Assembly (NCBI GenBank): GCA_050018415.1
Contig: JBEKAB010000004.1
Coordinates: 62,001-126,000 of the forward strand
Length of the DNA: 64,000 nucleotides
Origin: UBA1161 sp002311745
GTDB taxonomy: Bacteria; Planctomycetota; Phycisphaerae; Tepidisphaerales; Tepidisphaeraceae
Direction: 5' to 3'
The position numbers and the translations under genes are program-made. Shown piece by piece: positions 24,133-32,931 of this stretch; within the stretch, counting starts at the first letter, position 1, and each line of letters opens with the position of its first letter. Under the pieces are notes generated by a model that saw only the letters and a program-made list of their open reading frames with translations, did not search any database and had not been told where the DNA came from.

Positions 24133-24570
24133 ATGAAGACCATGCTTAAGCCCAGTGAAACGATGGCAGCGCAAATCGCTCAAGCGGTGACTGTTTTCCA
24201 GAAACAACGGACGGGTCACGCACCGAAATCAGTGAGCGTGGTGCTGAGCGGGGACACGTTGGTCGTCATGCTGCACGGCGCACTGTCGCCGGCCGAGCAG
24301 GCGATGGCCAAGAACCCCGCAGGCGCCGCCAAGGTGCAGGAGTTTCACCGGCAGTTGTTTCTCAACGCCGCCGACACGCTCCGAGAGGAGATCAAGCGGA
24401 TCACCGGAGTGGAAGTGCGCGAAGCGACCGCAGAGGTCGTCGAGCCCGCCAACGGAACCGTGGTGCAGGTCTTCACCACCAGCACCATGGTGCAGGTATT
24501 TATGCTTGCCGGCAAGGTGCCGTCCGACAGCTTCAACGGCCCAGACAATACAGGAGAACGGATGCCATGA
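24133..24570 (+). CDS. DUF2294 (MpsC-like) protein, divergent copy 2
   Basis: The 145-residue protein keeps the DUF2294 plan (AVTVFQKQRTGHAPKSVSVVLSGDTLVVMLHGALSPAEQ, ITGVEV) but has diverged strongly from copy 1. Its C-terminus has lost the TGE...VFTL pattern. It is read from leader RNA D, whose terminator ends 39 nt upstream. The ATG at 24133 is used; ATGs at 24142 and 24163 are possible, since no ribosome site is strong. It lies 133 bp before the release-factor-like gene. Confidence 0.75.
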   Translation: MKTMLKPSETMAAQIAQAVTVFQKQRTGHAPKSVSVVLSGDTLVVMLHGALSPAEQAMAKNPAGAAKVQEFHRQLFLNAADTLREEIKRITGVEVREATAEVVEPANGTVVQVFTTSTMVQVFMLAGKVPSDSFNGPDNTGERMP

Positions 24571-24703
24571 GCAAGCATAAACGGTGAGCGGAACGGCGTG
24601 TTCACGACTCAGAAGCGCGGCGGCGAACCTTCGTTCCTCGCCGCGCCGGTGCAATGAAACTCGACGCCGAAAGTGTGAAGTGGTCGGCAATAGGAGAATG
24701 CAA

Positions 24704-25384
24704 ATGGAACCACAGTTCTCCGGCCCTCACCAGAAGATTTACCAACGCGTATTCCAGCACCCGATGCCGCATAACCTTCAGTGGCGGGAGGTGTGGTCGA
24801 TGCTCAGCGCTATCACCGATGCCGCCGCCGTTGAGGAAAACAACGGGAGCCTGCTGAAGGTCACGCGGAACGGGCAGATGCTGGTGCTGCACCGGCCTCG
24901 CGGCAAGGACCTGGCCGACAAGAAGGAATTGATGCAAGTCCGTCATTTCCTGGAGCGGTCGGGCACCCCTGTGCCACTGCCCGCAACGGTTGGCACGCAT
25001 CTCCTGGTGGTCATCGATCATCGTGAGGCGCGGATTTACCAGGCCGAGTTGCACGGGTCGGTCCCGCAGCGGATCGTGCCTTATGACCCGTTCGGCTTTG
25101 GCCGGGATCTGCATTACAACCAGGACGATTCCGATGGCCAGCGAAAGCCGGAGCGACGGAGTTTTTACGAAGCCGTGGCCAAGACGTTGCACGGCGCCCA
25201 ACAGATTTTGTTGTTCGGCGCCGGCACGGGCGCCAGCAGCGCCATGGAGCAACTCCTGCTCAATCTGAAGCAGCATCACCCTGATCTTGCCCAGCGAGTT
25301 GTCGGCGCGATCGTCGTGGACGAGCACCATCTCACCGAGGATCAGTTACTGGCCAAGGCGCGGGAGTTGTTTGTTGTGGCCTGA
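24704..25384 (+). CDS. Bacterial archaeo-eukaryotic release factor-like (baeRF) protein
   Basis: This soluble protein of about 226 residues has an eRF1 domain 2/3-like C-terminal half: GTHLLVVIDHREARIYQAEL, FYEAVAKTLHGAQQILLFGAGTGASSAMEQLL and VVGAIVVDEHHLTEDQLLAKA. Such proteins are predicted to act at stalled ribosomes or in stress and defence settings. The ATG at 24704 is preferred because AGGAG stands 7 nt before it; the ATG six nt earlier is too close. It is the last gene of the stress island. It resembles host-attachment and eRF1-like families; experimental function is lacking. Confidence 0.7.
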   Translation: MEPQFSGPHQKIYQRVFQHPMPHNLQWREVWSMLSAITDAAAVEENNGSLLKVTRNGQMLVLHRPRGKDLADKKELMQVRHFLERSGTPVPLPATVGTHLLVVIDHREARIYQAELHGSVPQRIVPYDPFGFGRDLHYNQDDSDGQRKPERRSFYEAVAKTLHGAQQILLFGAGTGASSAMEQLLLNLKQHHPDLAQRVVGAIVVDEHHLTEDQLLAKARELFVVA

Positions 25385-25624
25385 TCCACCCCGTCCTTCG
25401 CCGGCCGTCTCGTGAGGTGCCGCATGCCGCTGATAGGGTGCGATTGTCCCTACGCCGTCCAGTTTTCATCGCAGCCCTCCCGGCATCACCCCCAGGCTCG
25501 AGACTAAGCCGGTCGTCCCCGAGCCGGTCCGGCGGCTTTGGCCGCCAATCTCCGCGTCGATCCGCATCATGGTCCAGCGCCCGTCCATGAGCTCTTTACA
25601 GTCTGCGCCAATTCATGCCGATGA

Positions 25625-25652
25625 TTGAATACAAACATGAGTTGCCTATGAT
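25625..25652 (+). promoter_or_regulatory. Candidate sigma-70 promoter of the TPR gene within a 332-bp gap
   Basis: TTGAAT (25625-25630) and TATGAT (25647-25652) are separated by 16 bp, which would give a leader of about 57 nt before the GTG start at 25717. The rest of the gap 25385-25716 shows no gene, repeat or strong hairpin. Confidence 0.35.
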
Positions 25653-25716
25653 GCCGGAAATTCAGTCGCTTTTGAGTGTTTTGGGCGGACCAGTCTGTTA
25701 GTCGGGTGGGAAAACT

Positions 25717-28700
25717 GTGGAACCTGCTTCAACTGGAACGGGCGACGTCTCCCGATCGGGGGCGCCGCCGGGCATTGACGTGCCGCCCGCGGTGATCGAG
25801 CGCGCGCGGGAGTTGTACGACTCGGGCCTCATGATTCAGGCGTATGAGGCGTCGCGCGCGACGGGTCCGTTGCGGGATTGGAAGCCCGTGTCAGCCGGCA
25901 TCCTTGCGGCGCGTCTGGCGCGCAACATCGGGGCGCCGCGGCTGGGGCGGGCCATGATTCGCCGCGCCTATCTGACGGAGCCGGCCAATCCGCTGACGCG
26001 GTACTACCGCGCGGGAGAGCTGATCGGCCGCCGCGGACCCTTCGCGGCGTGGGAGTTCATGCGCCAGTTTGGAACGCTGGACGATGCCGAACCCGCGATC
26101 CGCGCCGACTGGATGGCTTACCTGGCGGAAATCGCCTGGAGTTTTCGCGATTTCGATGCGGCCGATTCGCTGATGGCCCGCGCGGTTGCCACCAACGGCC
26201 AAACCCCGTGGTTATGCGTCATGCAGGCGCGGTCGCTGGAAGCGCAGGATCGGTATGAGGAAGCGCTCGTGTCGGCGCGGCATTCGCTCGAGTTGAGGGC
26301 GTGGTTCTCGCCCGGCGTGCAGATGACGGCGCACGTTCTGCAGCTTCTGGACCGTGATGATGAAGCGCTGGCCATGCTGGCCGAGGCGTCGAACCAAATC
26401 GAAAGCGGCCTCGTCGTCTGGCAGCTGGCGGCGTTGCGGCTCAGCCTCGAACATTTTGACGATGCCCGCGATTCGCTTGACCGTGTGGAAAAGCTGATGC
26501 CGCTGATGGAGCCGGCCGTCTTCAAGGCGCTGGCGGGGATGCGGTCGGAGGTGAGCTATCACCGGGGCGACACGGCGCTGGCCATCGATTGGGCGAGGAA
26601 GTCGCAAAATAAGTTTCTGGCCAAGGTGCTCGACTGCCTGGCCGCCGCGCCGCCCCAGGCCAAGCGAGCGCGGTTGACGGTTCCCTTCGTGCGCCAGCAC
26701 CACTCGACCTGCGCGCCGGCGACGCTGGCCACCATCAGCCGGTTCTGGTCCATGCCCGTGGACCTGCGCGCCGTGATCGATGAGATTTGCTACAACGGAA
26801 CCCCCTTGCACCTTGAGCGGCAATGGGCGATCGATCACGGGTGGGCCACTTGCGAATTCACCGTCACCTGGGATGCCGCCAAAGCCCTCATCGACCGCGG
26901 CGTGCCTTTCACCCTGACCACGCCCGAAGTGACGACCTCGCATCTGCAGGCGGTCGTCGGCTACGACGAGCGCCGCCGCACGCTGCTGGTGCGCGATCCG
27001 TTTCAGTATTACCAGAGCGAATTCCACGCCGACCTGTTGTTCAAGCGATATAGCGCGACCGGTCCGCGCGGCATGGCGCTGGTTCCCGGCGCTCGGGCCG
27101 ATCTCCTGGACGGTTTGAATCTTCCCGATGCCGCGTTGCACGACCGGCTGTTTGAATTGTGGACGGCATTGGAAAAGCACGACCGCGCCGCCGCCCAGCG
27201 GTCGCTGGATGCGATGAACGCGCAGGCCCCGGATCATTGGCTCCCATTGATCGGCGCCAAATCGTTGGCGCAATATGACGGCGACCCCGCCGCCGAGCTT
27301 CAGGTTGTCGACCGATGGCTCGAAAAATTCCCCGACGATGCGGCGCTGAAATTCCTCAGGGCGTCCCTGCTGCGATCCCTGGGCCGCCGAGACCTCCGGC
27401 TGCAGGAGCTGGAGAACATTTGCAGCAAGGGCGCCACCGATCCGGTCTTTTACCAGGAATTGGCCAACGACCTTGCCCTCGATGCGCGCGAACATGCGCG
27501 TTCGATCCGCCTGCTGCGCAAGGCCCTGCGCCGCCAACCGCGCAGCGGAGCGTCGCTGCACGCCCTGGCGGGAATCTATTGGGCGAATCTGGATCGCGAA
27601 AAGGCGATGGAACTCTATCGATTCGCCGCATGCCTCGAGGACAAGAACGAATCGGCCGCGCAGAGCTATTTCGCCGCCGGCAGGAATCTGCGCAAGACGG
27701 ATGAAGCGATGGCGATGCTGAGGTCGCGCTTCGAGCGGTTCGGCGACCACTCGGCGCAGCCGGCCATGACGCTCTTTGGGGCGTTGGACGCGATCTCGCA
27801 ATTGCCGCAGGCGATGGCCGTTCTGGAGGAATCGCAGCGCCGCCGCCCCGACGATGGGGATTTGATCCTGTACGCCGCCCGCAACTACGCCCGCCACGGT
27901 GGAAACGAAAAGGCCAAATCGCTTCTGAACTCCGCCAAGGGCAAAACGCACGCGGTGAATTGGCTGCGCAGCGCGGCGACGTTGGCGTCTTACGAGGGAA
28001 ATCTGACCGAAGCTCTGGGTCTTTGGCGCCAGGTGCTGCAGACCCAGCCGCTGGCCATGGATGCCCACGAAGCGGTGGCCCGCCTCACCGCCGAGACCGA
28101 ATCGACCGCGGCGGCCTTGGAGTATCTGGAGTCGGCGTGCACGCGATTCCCGCACTTTTTCCCGCTGATGCGCCTTCGCATCGATTGGTTGCGGCGCGAC
28201 GGCGCCGAAGCCGCCGAACCCGCCGTGCGGGCACTGGTCGAGCAACGTCCAAACGACGTCTGGGCTAGACGCGAACTCGCATTGGTGCTGGTCGAGTTGC
28301 GCCGTTACGAACAAGCGGCTGCTGAGGCGGCCATGGCCCTTCGGCTCGAGCCGACCTCCCCAGGGTCTCATTTCGTTCAAGGCCTGGTCTTTTCCAGGCT
28401 GAATCGCACCGACGAAGCCCGGGACTGCTGGCGCCAATGCATTCGCCTGTCGGTCGATTATCGATACGCGATCGACCAACTGCTGGGCTCATGCACCACG
28501 ATTGCCCAGCGCCGCGAGGCCTTGCGGTTCGTTCACTCGGGGCTGGTTCGCCAGGTTGTTTTCGGAGATGGACTGCTGGCGTATCGCCAGCAGGCGTCCA
28601 ATACCTTGCAGCCGCAGGAATTGCTGGACGATCTGCGCGCAGCCCTGTCGGCGCGGCCGGATTTGTGGCATGCCTGGTCCGCCGTCATCGGGCAGCTGGC

Positions 28701-30774
28701 GACGATGGACCAACTGCCCGAGGCGATGGAATTGGCGCAACAGGCGACGGACCGCTTCGCCCTCATTCCGCGCATTTGGCTGGATATGTCCTATGTGTGT
28801 CGCCTGCGCGGCGATCGCCAGGGCGAAATCGAAACGCTTCACAAATGCCTGGGCATCACGCCCGGCTGGTCCATCGCATCGCGGCAATTGGCTAGCGCCC
28901 TGGTGCGCGACGGGAACCTCCGCCAGGCACGGCGGGTGATGAAGGATGCGATCGCTCGCGATCCGCTGGACGGCTCGAACCACGCCACGCTGTCCGATCT
29001 GCTCTGGAGGATGAACAAACGTCGTGGCGCCGTCGTGTACGCCAAGCGGGCGGTGTTTCTGGCGCCGGAGCTTCAATCGACGTGGGACGACCTTCGCCGA
29101 TGGACGGCGGCGCTCAAGCGGCCCCAGGAGGCCGTCGAGCTGGCCCGGCAAGTTGCGCTTAGCCGCGCCGGGGAACCACAGTCGTGGCTGCTGCTTGCCA
29201 AGATGCTCAGCGGCCCGGCAACGCTGCAAGAGCGTCTGGCCGCCTGCGAAAAGGCGCTGTCCTTGAATCGGCGCTCCATCGAGGCGACGGATTTGCAAGC
29301 GAGGCTGCTGTGTGAAGCCAAACGCTTTGACGAAGCCCTGGCCGCGTGCCAATCGCCCGCGTGGGGCGATTCGCCGCCGGTGTATATGCGGGGCCGGGCG
29401 GCGTGGGTCGTGGCCGAGCGCGCCGACGTACCGGCCGCCATCGAGCAGATGCGGTCCATCCTCCGCGAGGACCCGAACTATTATTGGGGCTGGCAGACTC
29501 TTTGCCGCTGGCTGCAGGTTCACAAGAACGGCGCCGAGTTCCTCGAAGCGGCCGGCGAAATGGCCAAGTATTTCCCCAACGACCTCGGGGCCCTGAACCA
29601 ATTGGCCAGAGCGCAGATTTGCACCGGCCACAGACTCGCGGGCAAGGCGACGTACGCGCGCGTGCTGGCCATCTCCCCGCTGGACGACCAGGCGGGATTT
29701 CACCTCTTCGACGCGCAATTGGTGGATCGCGAGTTCGACGCCGCGGCCGCCACGCTCCAGTTGCTTCTGAAACATCAGGACGGACCCTGGGCGCGCCAGC
29801 GGGAAATCGCCCTCACCACGCGGCGCGGAGACAAGCAGCGGCTTGCCTGGCAATTGTCCCAGGCGTCCAAATGGGTGTTGACCGATCCGGCTCCCTTCGA
29901 CGCCGCCATAAAGGAAATCGACAAGGCGGGACCGGGCAAGCTGGTCGATCTCGTACTCCTGGAATCGCTGGACAAATGCCGGGATCAACCTCCGACCGCG
30001 GACGAGGCCCGCCTGGCGCAATTGGCGGTGGAGCGCGCGGCCAAGGCGCGCAATTGGCCTCGATGCCGTCAGTTGCTGCGGAAATTTGAATCGCGCGACA
30101 GCGTATGGCTTGCCGCGGTCGTGCCGTATATCGATGAGCTGGGGTCGTGCCAGCGTCGCCTTACGATTCGGCACTTCTTGTGGAAGCACCGCCAGAAGCT
30201 GAAGCGCGATACCCTCGCCTGGGGCACGATGGGCTACGCGCTTTTGAGGGGAGTGAGGCTCAAGTCGCAGTACCAAAAGGTCGTGGAATGGCTCGCCGAT
30301 TATGCTTCGCGGCCCGACGCACGGCCGTGGATGCTGTGGAATCTTTCCATCGGTCTTCGTTGCATGGGATGGAATAGCGAGGCTTATGCCGCATCGCGCC
30401 ATGCGCTGGGACTCCTGGACGACCAGACGACCCCATACCACGTAATCACGATGGCGATGCATGAATTGATCGAATCGAGCCCGGGCGAAGGCGTAAAGCG
30501 ATTCCCCGCGTTGAACAAGCGGGCACTCCCGGACAGGCATCGATTCCTGGCACAGCTCGTCGAAGCCCTTTGGGAATTCGAGCGCCAACTTCCGACGTCG
30601 CCTCAAGCCGCGGCGACAGCCGCACGAAATATGATCGCGGAGGCGCGGGCGAGTTATGCGGCGTACTATCTATCGCTGGAGCAGAAACGCACATTCCGCC
30701 GCGTCGTCTGGTCCATAGCGCGAAAGGCCGGCGGCTGGCGGATGCGTTTGTGGGCTATATATCGATCGATGTAG
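25717..30774 (+). CDS. Giant TPR protein with embedded C39-like peptidase domain
   Basis: The 1685-residue protein starts at GTG with no nearby better start. Residues about 10-310 and 455-1660 are tandem TPR-like helical pairs (many AxxxxxxxLxLxPxxxxAxxxLA patterns). Between them, about 322-450, lies a C39-type papain-like fold. C332 is in STCAPATLATI, H409 in TSHLQAVVGYD and D427 in VRDPFQYY, the Cys-His-Asp order of bacteriocin-processing peptidases. The absence of a signal peptide and membrane helix suggests a cytoplasmic location. TPR arms could present substrates to the protease, as in peptide maturation, but no precursor gene is seen nearby. It stands alone between two long gaps. Confidence 0.85.
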   Translation: MEPASTGTGDVSRSGAPPGIDVPPAVIERARELYDSGLMIQAYEASRATGPLRDWKPVSAGILAARLARNIGAPRLGRAMIRRAYLTEPANPLTRYYRAGELIGRRGPFAAWEFMRQFGTLDDAEPAIRADWMAYLAEIAWSFRDFDAADSLMARAVATNGQTPWLCVMQARSLEAQDRYEEALVSARHSLELRAWFSPGVQMTAHVLQLLDRDDEALAMLAEASNQIESGLVVWQLAALRLSLEHFDDARDSLDRVEKLMPLMEPAVFKALAGMRSEVSYHRGDTALAIDWARKSQNKFLAKVLDCLAAAPPQAKRARLTVPFVRQHHSTCAPATLATISRFWSMPVDLRAVIDEICYNGTPLHLERQWAIDHGWATCEFTVTWDAAKALIDRGVPFTLTTPEVTTSHLQAVVGYDERRRTLLVRDPFQYYQSEFHADLLFKRYSATGPRGMALVPGARADLLDGLNLPDAALHDRLFELWTALEKHDRAAAQRSLDAMNAQAPDHWLPLIGAKSLAQYDGDPAAELQVVDRWLEKFPDDAALKFLRASLLRSLGRRDLRLQELENICSKGATDPVFYQELANDLALDAREHARSIRLLRKALRRQPRSGASLHALAGIYWANLDREKAMELYRFAACLEDKNESAAQSYFAAGRNLRKTDEAMAMLRSRFERFGDHSAQPAMTLFGALDAISQLPQAMAVLEESQRRRPDDGDLILYAARNYARHGGNEKAKSLLNSAKGKTHAVNWLRSAATLASYEGNLTEALGLWRQVLQTQPLAMDAHEAVARLTAETESTAAALEYLESACTRFPHFFPLMRLRIDWLRRDGAEAAEPAVRALVEQRPNDVWARRELALVLVELRRYEQAAAEAAMALRLEPTSPGSHFVQGLVFSRLNRTDEARDCWRQCIRLSVDYRYAIDQLLGSCTTIAQRREALRFVHSGLVRQVVFGDGLLAYRQQASNTLQPQELLDDLRAALSARPDLWHAWSAVIGQLATMDQLPEAMELAQQATDRFALIPRIWLDMSYVCRLRGDRQGEIETLHKCLGITPGWSIASRQLASALVRDGNLRQARRVMKDAIARDPLDGSNHATLSDLLWRMNKRRGAVVYAKRAVFLAPELQSTWDDLRRWTAALKRPQEAVELARQVALSRAGEPQSWLLLAKMLSGPATLQERLAACEKALSLNRRSIEATDLQARLLCEAKRFDEALAACQSPAWGDSPPVYMRGRAAWVVAERADVPAAIEQMRSILREDPNYYWGWQTLCRWLQVHKNGAEFLEAAGEMAKYFPNDLGALNQLARAQICTGHRLAGKATYARVLAISPLDDQAGFHLFDAQLVDREFDAAAATLQLLLKHQDGPWARQREIALTTRRGDKQRLAWQLSQASKWVLTDPAPFDAAIKEIDKAGPGKLVDLVLLESLDKCRDQPPTADEARLAQLAVERAAKARNWPRCRQLLRKFESRDSVWLAAVVPYIDELGSCQRRLTIRHFLWKHRQKLKRDTLAWGTMGYALLRGVRLKSQYQKVVEWLADYASRPDARPWMLWNLSIGLRCMGWNSEAYAASRHALGLLDDQTTPYHVITMAMHELIESSPGEGVKRFPALNKRALPDRHRFLAQLVEALWEFERQLPTSPQAAATAARNMIAEARASYAAYYLSLEQKRTFRRVVWSIARKAGGWRMRLWAIYRSM

Positions 30775-31338
30775 GCCCCGGCCGCGCGCGTTTTCGCTTT
30801 GACCACGCCGGGCCCAAAAAATACGAGGTCGAGAACACAACGCCCTATGCTCCTCACGCGGGTGAAAGTTTTCCCGATTTTTCTCCTAATTATAATCCAG
30901 TAAATAACTTACATGGATTTCGTCCAATTTTCGCGATACGCCCTAGCGCACAAGCTATTTGTAAAAAAGGGTTACGCACAAAAAACTTCCCCCAATCCAA
31001 GTTCGTTTCCGGACATGGGGGAAAAACAGTTTTTGAAAATTGCAGGCATTTGCAGCGCAACGCGTGACAGAGTCACGGTTTATCGCTGCTCGCTGGAATC
31101 AGCATTGCAGCGATTAGACCCAACAACTAGCAACTAGCAACCAGCAACCAGCAACTAGTCACTTCTCCCGGCTTTGTTGCAAATCCTGACCGGTACTTAT
31201 CTTGTCCAGGGGTTTCTCTCTGCCGATGCAATATTTAGACACGGAGGTCGTTTTATTTCGGGGGACAGTCCCTGCGCGCTCTCTGAGGGGCGGCAGACAG
31301 GAGGGCCGTGGGGCGGTGCCTCCGTGGATCGGGCGAAG
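30775..31338. other. 564-bp gap with A/T-rich stretches and a short tandem repeat
   Basis: No convincing gene is seen; the in-frame stretch 31174-31338 before the DUF1549/1553 start has no ribosome site and no homology I recognise. The part at 30880-31020 is A/T-rich compared with its neighbours. The gap holds the tandem CAACTAG repeat at 31121-31157 and presumably the promoter of the trio downstream. Confidence 0.5.
31121..31157. repeat. Tandem 7-bp repeat (CAACTAG / CAACCAG)
   Basis: Five consecutive 7-bp units read CAACTAG, CAACTAG, CAACCAG, CAACCAG, CAACTAG. Similar CAACTAG runs are, from general knowledge, scattered in planctomycete intergenic DNA. No function is evident. Confidence 0.8.
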
Positions 31339-32919
31339 ATGACGAAGGCAACATTGGCATCTCTGCTGGGCGCGCTGGCGGTTCAACGGGCTGCCGCGGG
31401 AGCTGCGGGCACCAGGCCGGCACTTGAGCCGTTTGAGAGCGACGGCGCGCTGATGCCGATGAGTCAAGTCGATCAGCTCACTTTCGATAAATGGAAAGAG
31501 TTGGGGATTCAGCCGAGCCGGCTTTGCTCGGACGCGGTGTTCGTGCGGCGAGTGTTTCTGGATGTGATCGGCACACTGCCCAACGCGCAGGAAGCGAAAG
31601 ATTTTCTGAACAGCGACGAGGCCGGCAAGCGAAGCGCGCTCGTCGATCGTTTGCTGGAGGCGGCGGAGTTTGCGGATTACTGGGCGATGAAGTGGAGCGA
31701 TCTGCTGCGGGTCAAGGCGGAGTTTCCCATCAACCTGTGGCCCAACGCGGCCCAGGCGTATCATCGCTGGATTTGGACGAGCATCAGCCAGAACAAGCCG
31801 TACGACCGATTCGTGCGCGAGATGCTGACGGCCAGCGGGAGCAATTTCCGCGTGCCGGAAGTGAACTTCTATCGCGCCGTGCTGAGCCGGGAGCCCCAAT
31901 CCCTGGCGGCGGCGGTGGCGTTGACGTTCATGGGCGTGCGCGCCGACAAATGGCCGGACCAACGGCTGGCTGGCATGGCGGCGTTTTTCTCGCAGGTCGG
32001 CTACAAATCGACGGACGAGTGGAAGGAGGAGATCGTTTATTGGGACGGCGGCAAAGCGACGGGGGCGTCGCGCGCGGCAAAGTTTCCCGATGGAACCGCC
32101 GCCGCGTTGGGGGTGGACCGCGACCCGCGCCAGGTCTTCGCCGATTGGCTGATTCAGCCGGATAATCCGTGGTTTGCCCGCAACATTGTCAATCGCGTTT
32201 GGTATTGGCTGCTGGGCCGCGGCATAGTTCATGAGCCGGACGACATTCGGCCGGACAACCCGCCGAGCAATCCGGATTTGCTCGATTACCTGCAACGCGA
32301 ATTGGTCGGCCATCATTACGATCTGAAGCACGTTTATCGGCTGATCCTCAACTCCCAGGCGTATCAGCTCTCCTGCATTGCCGAGACGGACGATCCGCGC
32401 GGCGGGGCCCATTTCGCGGTTTACCCGCTGCGCCGGCTGGAAGCGGAGGTCCTGATCGACGCGATTGATCAGATCACGGGGACGACCGAGAGTTACACCA
32501 GCGCGATTCCCGAGCCATTCACGTATCTTCCGACCAATCAGCGGGCCATCGCCATACCGGATGGCAGCATCACGAGTTCATTTTTGGAGATGTTCGGCCG
32601 ACCGCCGCGCGATACGGGATTGGAGTCGGAGCGCAGCAACCGCCCGAGTGCCGACCAGCGTCTGCACCTGCTGAATTCCAGTCACGTTCAGCAGAAGCTG
32701 CAGCAGGGCCGGCGGCTGCAATCCATGTTCAGAGCGGGGCGCGATTCGGACCAGGCCGTGGCGGCGCTTTTCCTGAGCATTCTTTCTCGATATCCGATGC
32801 AGCAGGAGCGCAGCGCCGTGGCGGATTATTTGCGATCCGGCGCGCTGGCCAAACCCCAGGCAATGCTGGACGTGGCGTGGGCGCTGATCAACAGCCCGGA
32901 GTTTCTCTTTCGGCATTGA
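31339..32919 (+). CDS. DUF1549/DUF1553 (PSCyt2/PSD1) exported protein
   Basis: From the ATG at 31339 the protein has 526 residues and a signal-like start (LASLLGALAVQRAAAGAAG). A DUF1549 half follows (VFVRRVFLDVIGTLPNAQEAKDFL, YWAMKWSDLLRVK), then a DUF1553 half (DPRQVFADWLIQPDNPWFARNIVNRVWYWLLGRGIV, NPDLLDYLQRELV, LILNSQAYQLS). These families are greatly expanded in planctomycetes and almost always precede a DUF1501 gene, as here. They are thought to be periplasmic and linked to polysaccharide use; activity is unknown. The cytochrome c domain found in longer relatives is absent. Confidence 0.88.
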   Translation: MTKATLASLLGALAVQRAAAGAAGTRPALEPFESDGALMPMSQVDQLTFDKWKELGIQPSRLCSDAVFVRRVFLDVIGTLPNAQEAKDFLNSDEAGKRSALVDRLLEAAEFADYWAMKWSDLLRVKAEFPINLWPNAAQAYHRWIWTSISQNKPYDRFVREMLTASGSNFRVPEVNFYRAVLSREPQSLAAAVALTFMGVRADKWPDQRLAGMAAFFSQVGYKSTDEWKEEIVYWDGGKATGASRAAKFPDGTAAALGVDRDPRQVFADWLIQPDNPWFARNIVNRVWYWLLGRGIVHEPDDIRPDNPPSNPDLLDYLQRELVGHHYDLKHVYRLILNSQAYQLSCIAETDDPRGGAHFAVYPLRRLEAEVLIDAIDQITGTTESYTSAIPEPFTYLPTNQRAIAIPDGSITSSFLEMFGRPPRDTGLESERSNRPSADQRLHLLNSSHVQQKLQQGRRLQSMFRAGRDSDQAVAALFLSILSRYPMQQERSAVADYLRSGALAKPQAMLDVAWALINSPEFLFRH

Positions 32920-32931
32920 ATCGGAGAGCGG

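Noticed and set aside
26212..30606. Two long minus-strand frames opposite the TPR-C39 gene
   Set aside because: The plus-strand protein has TPR periodicity and a peptidase triad; the antisense frames have shadow composition and no motif.
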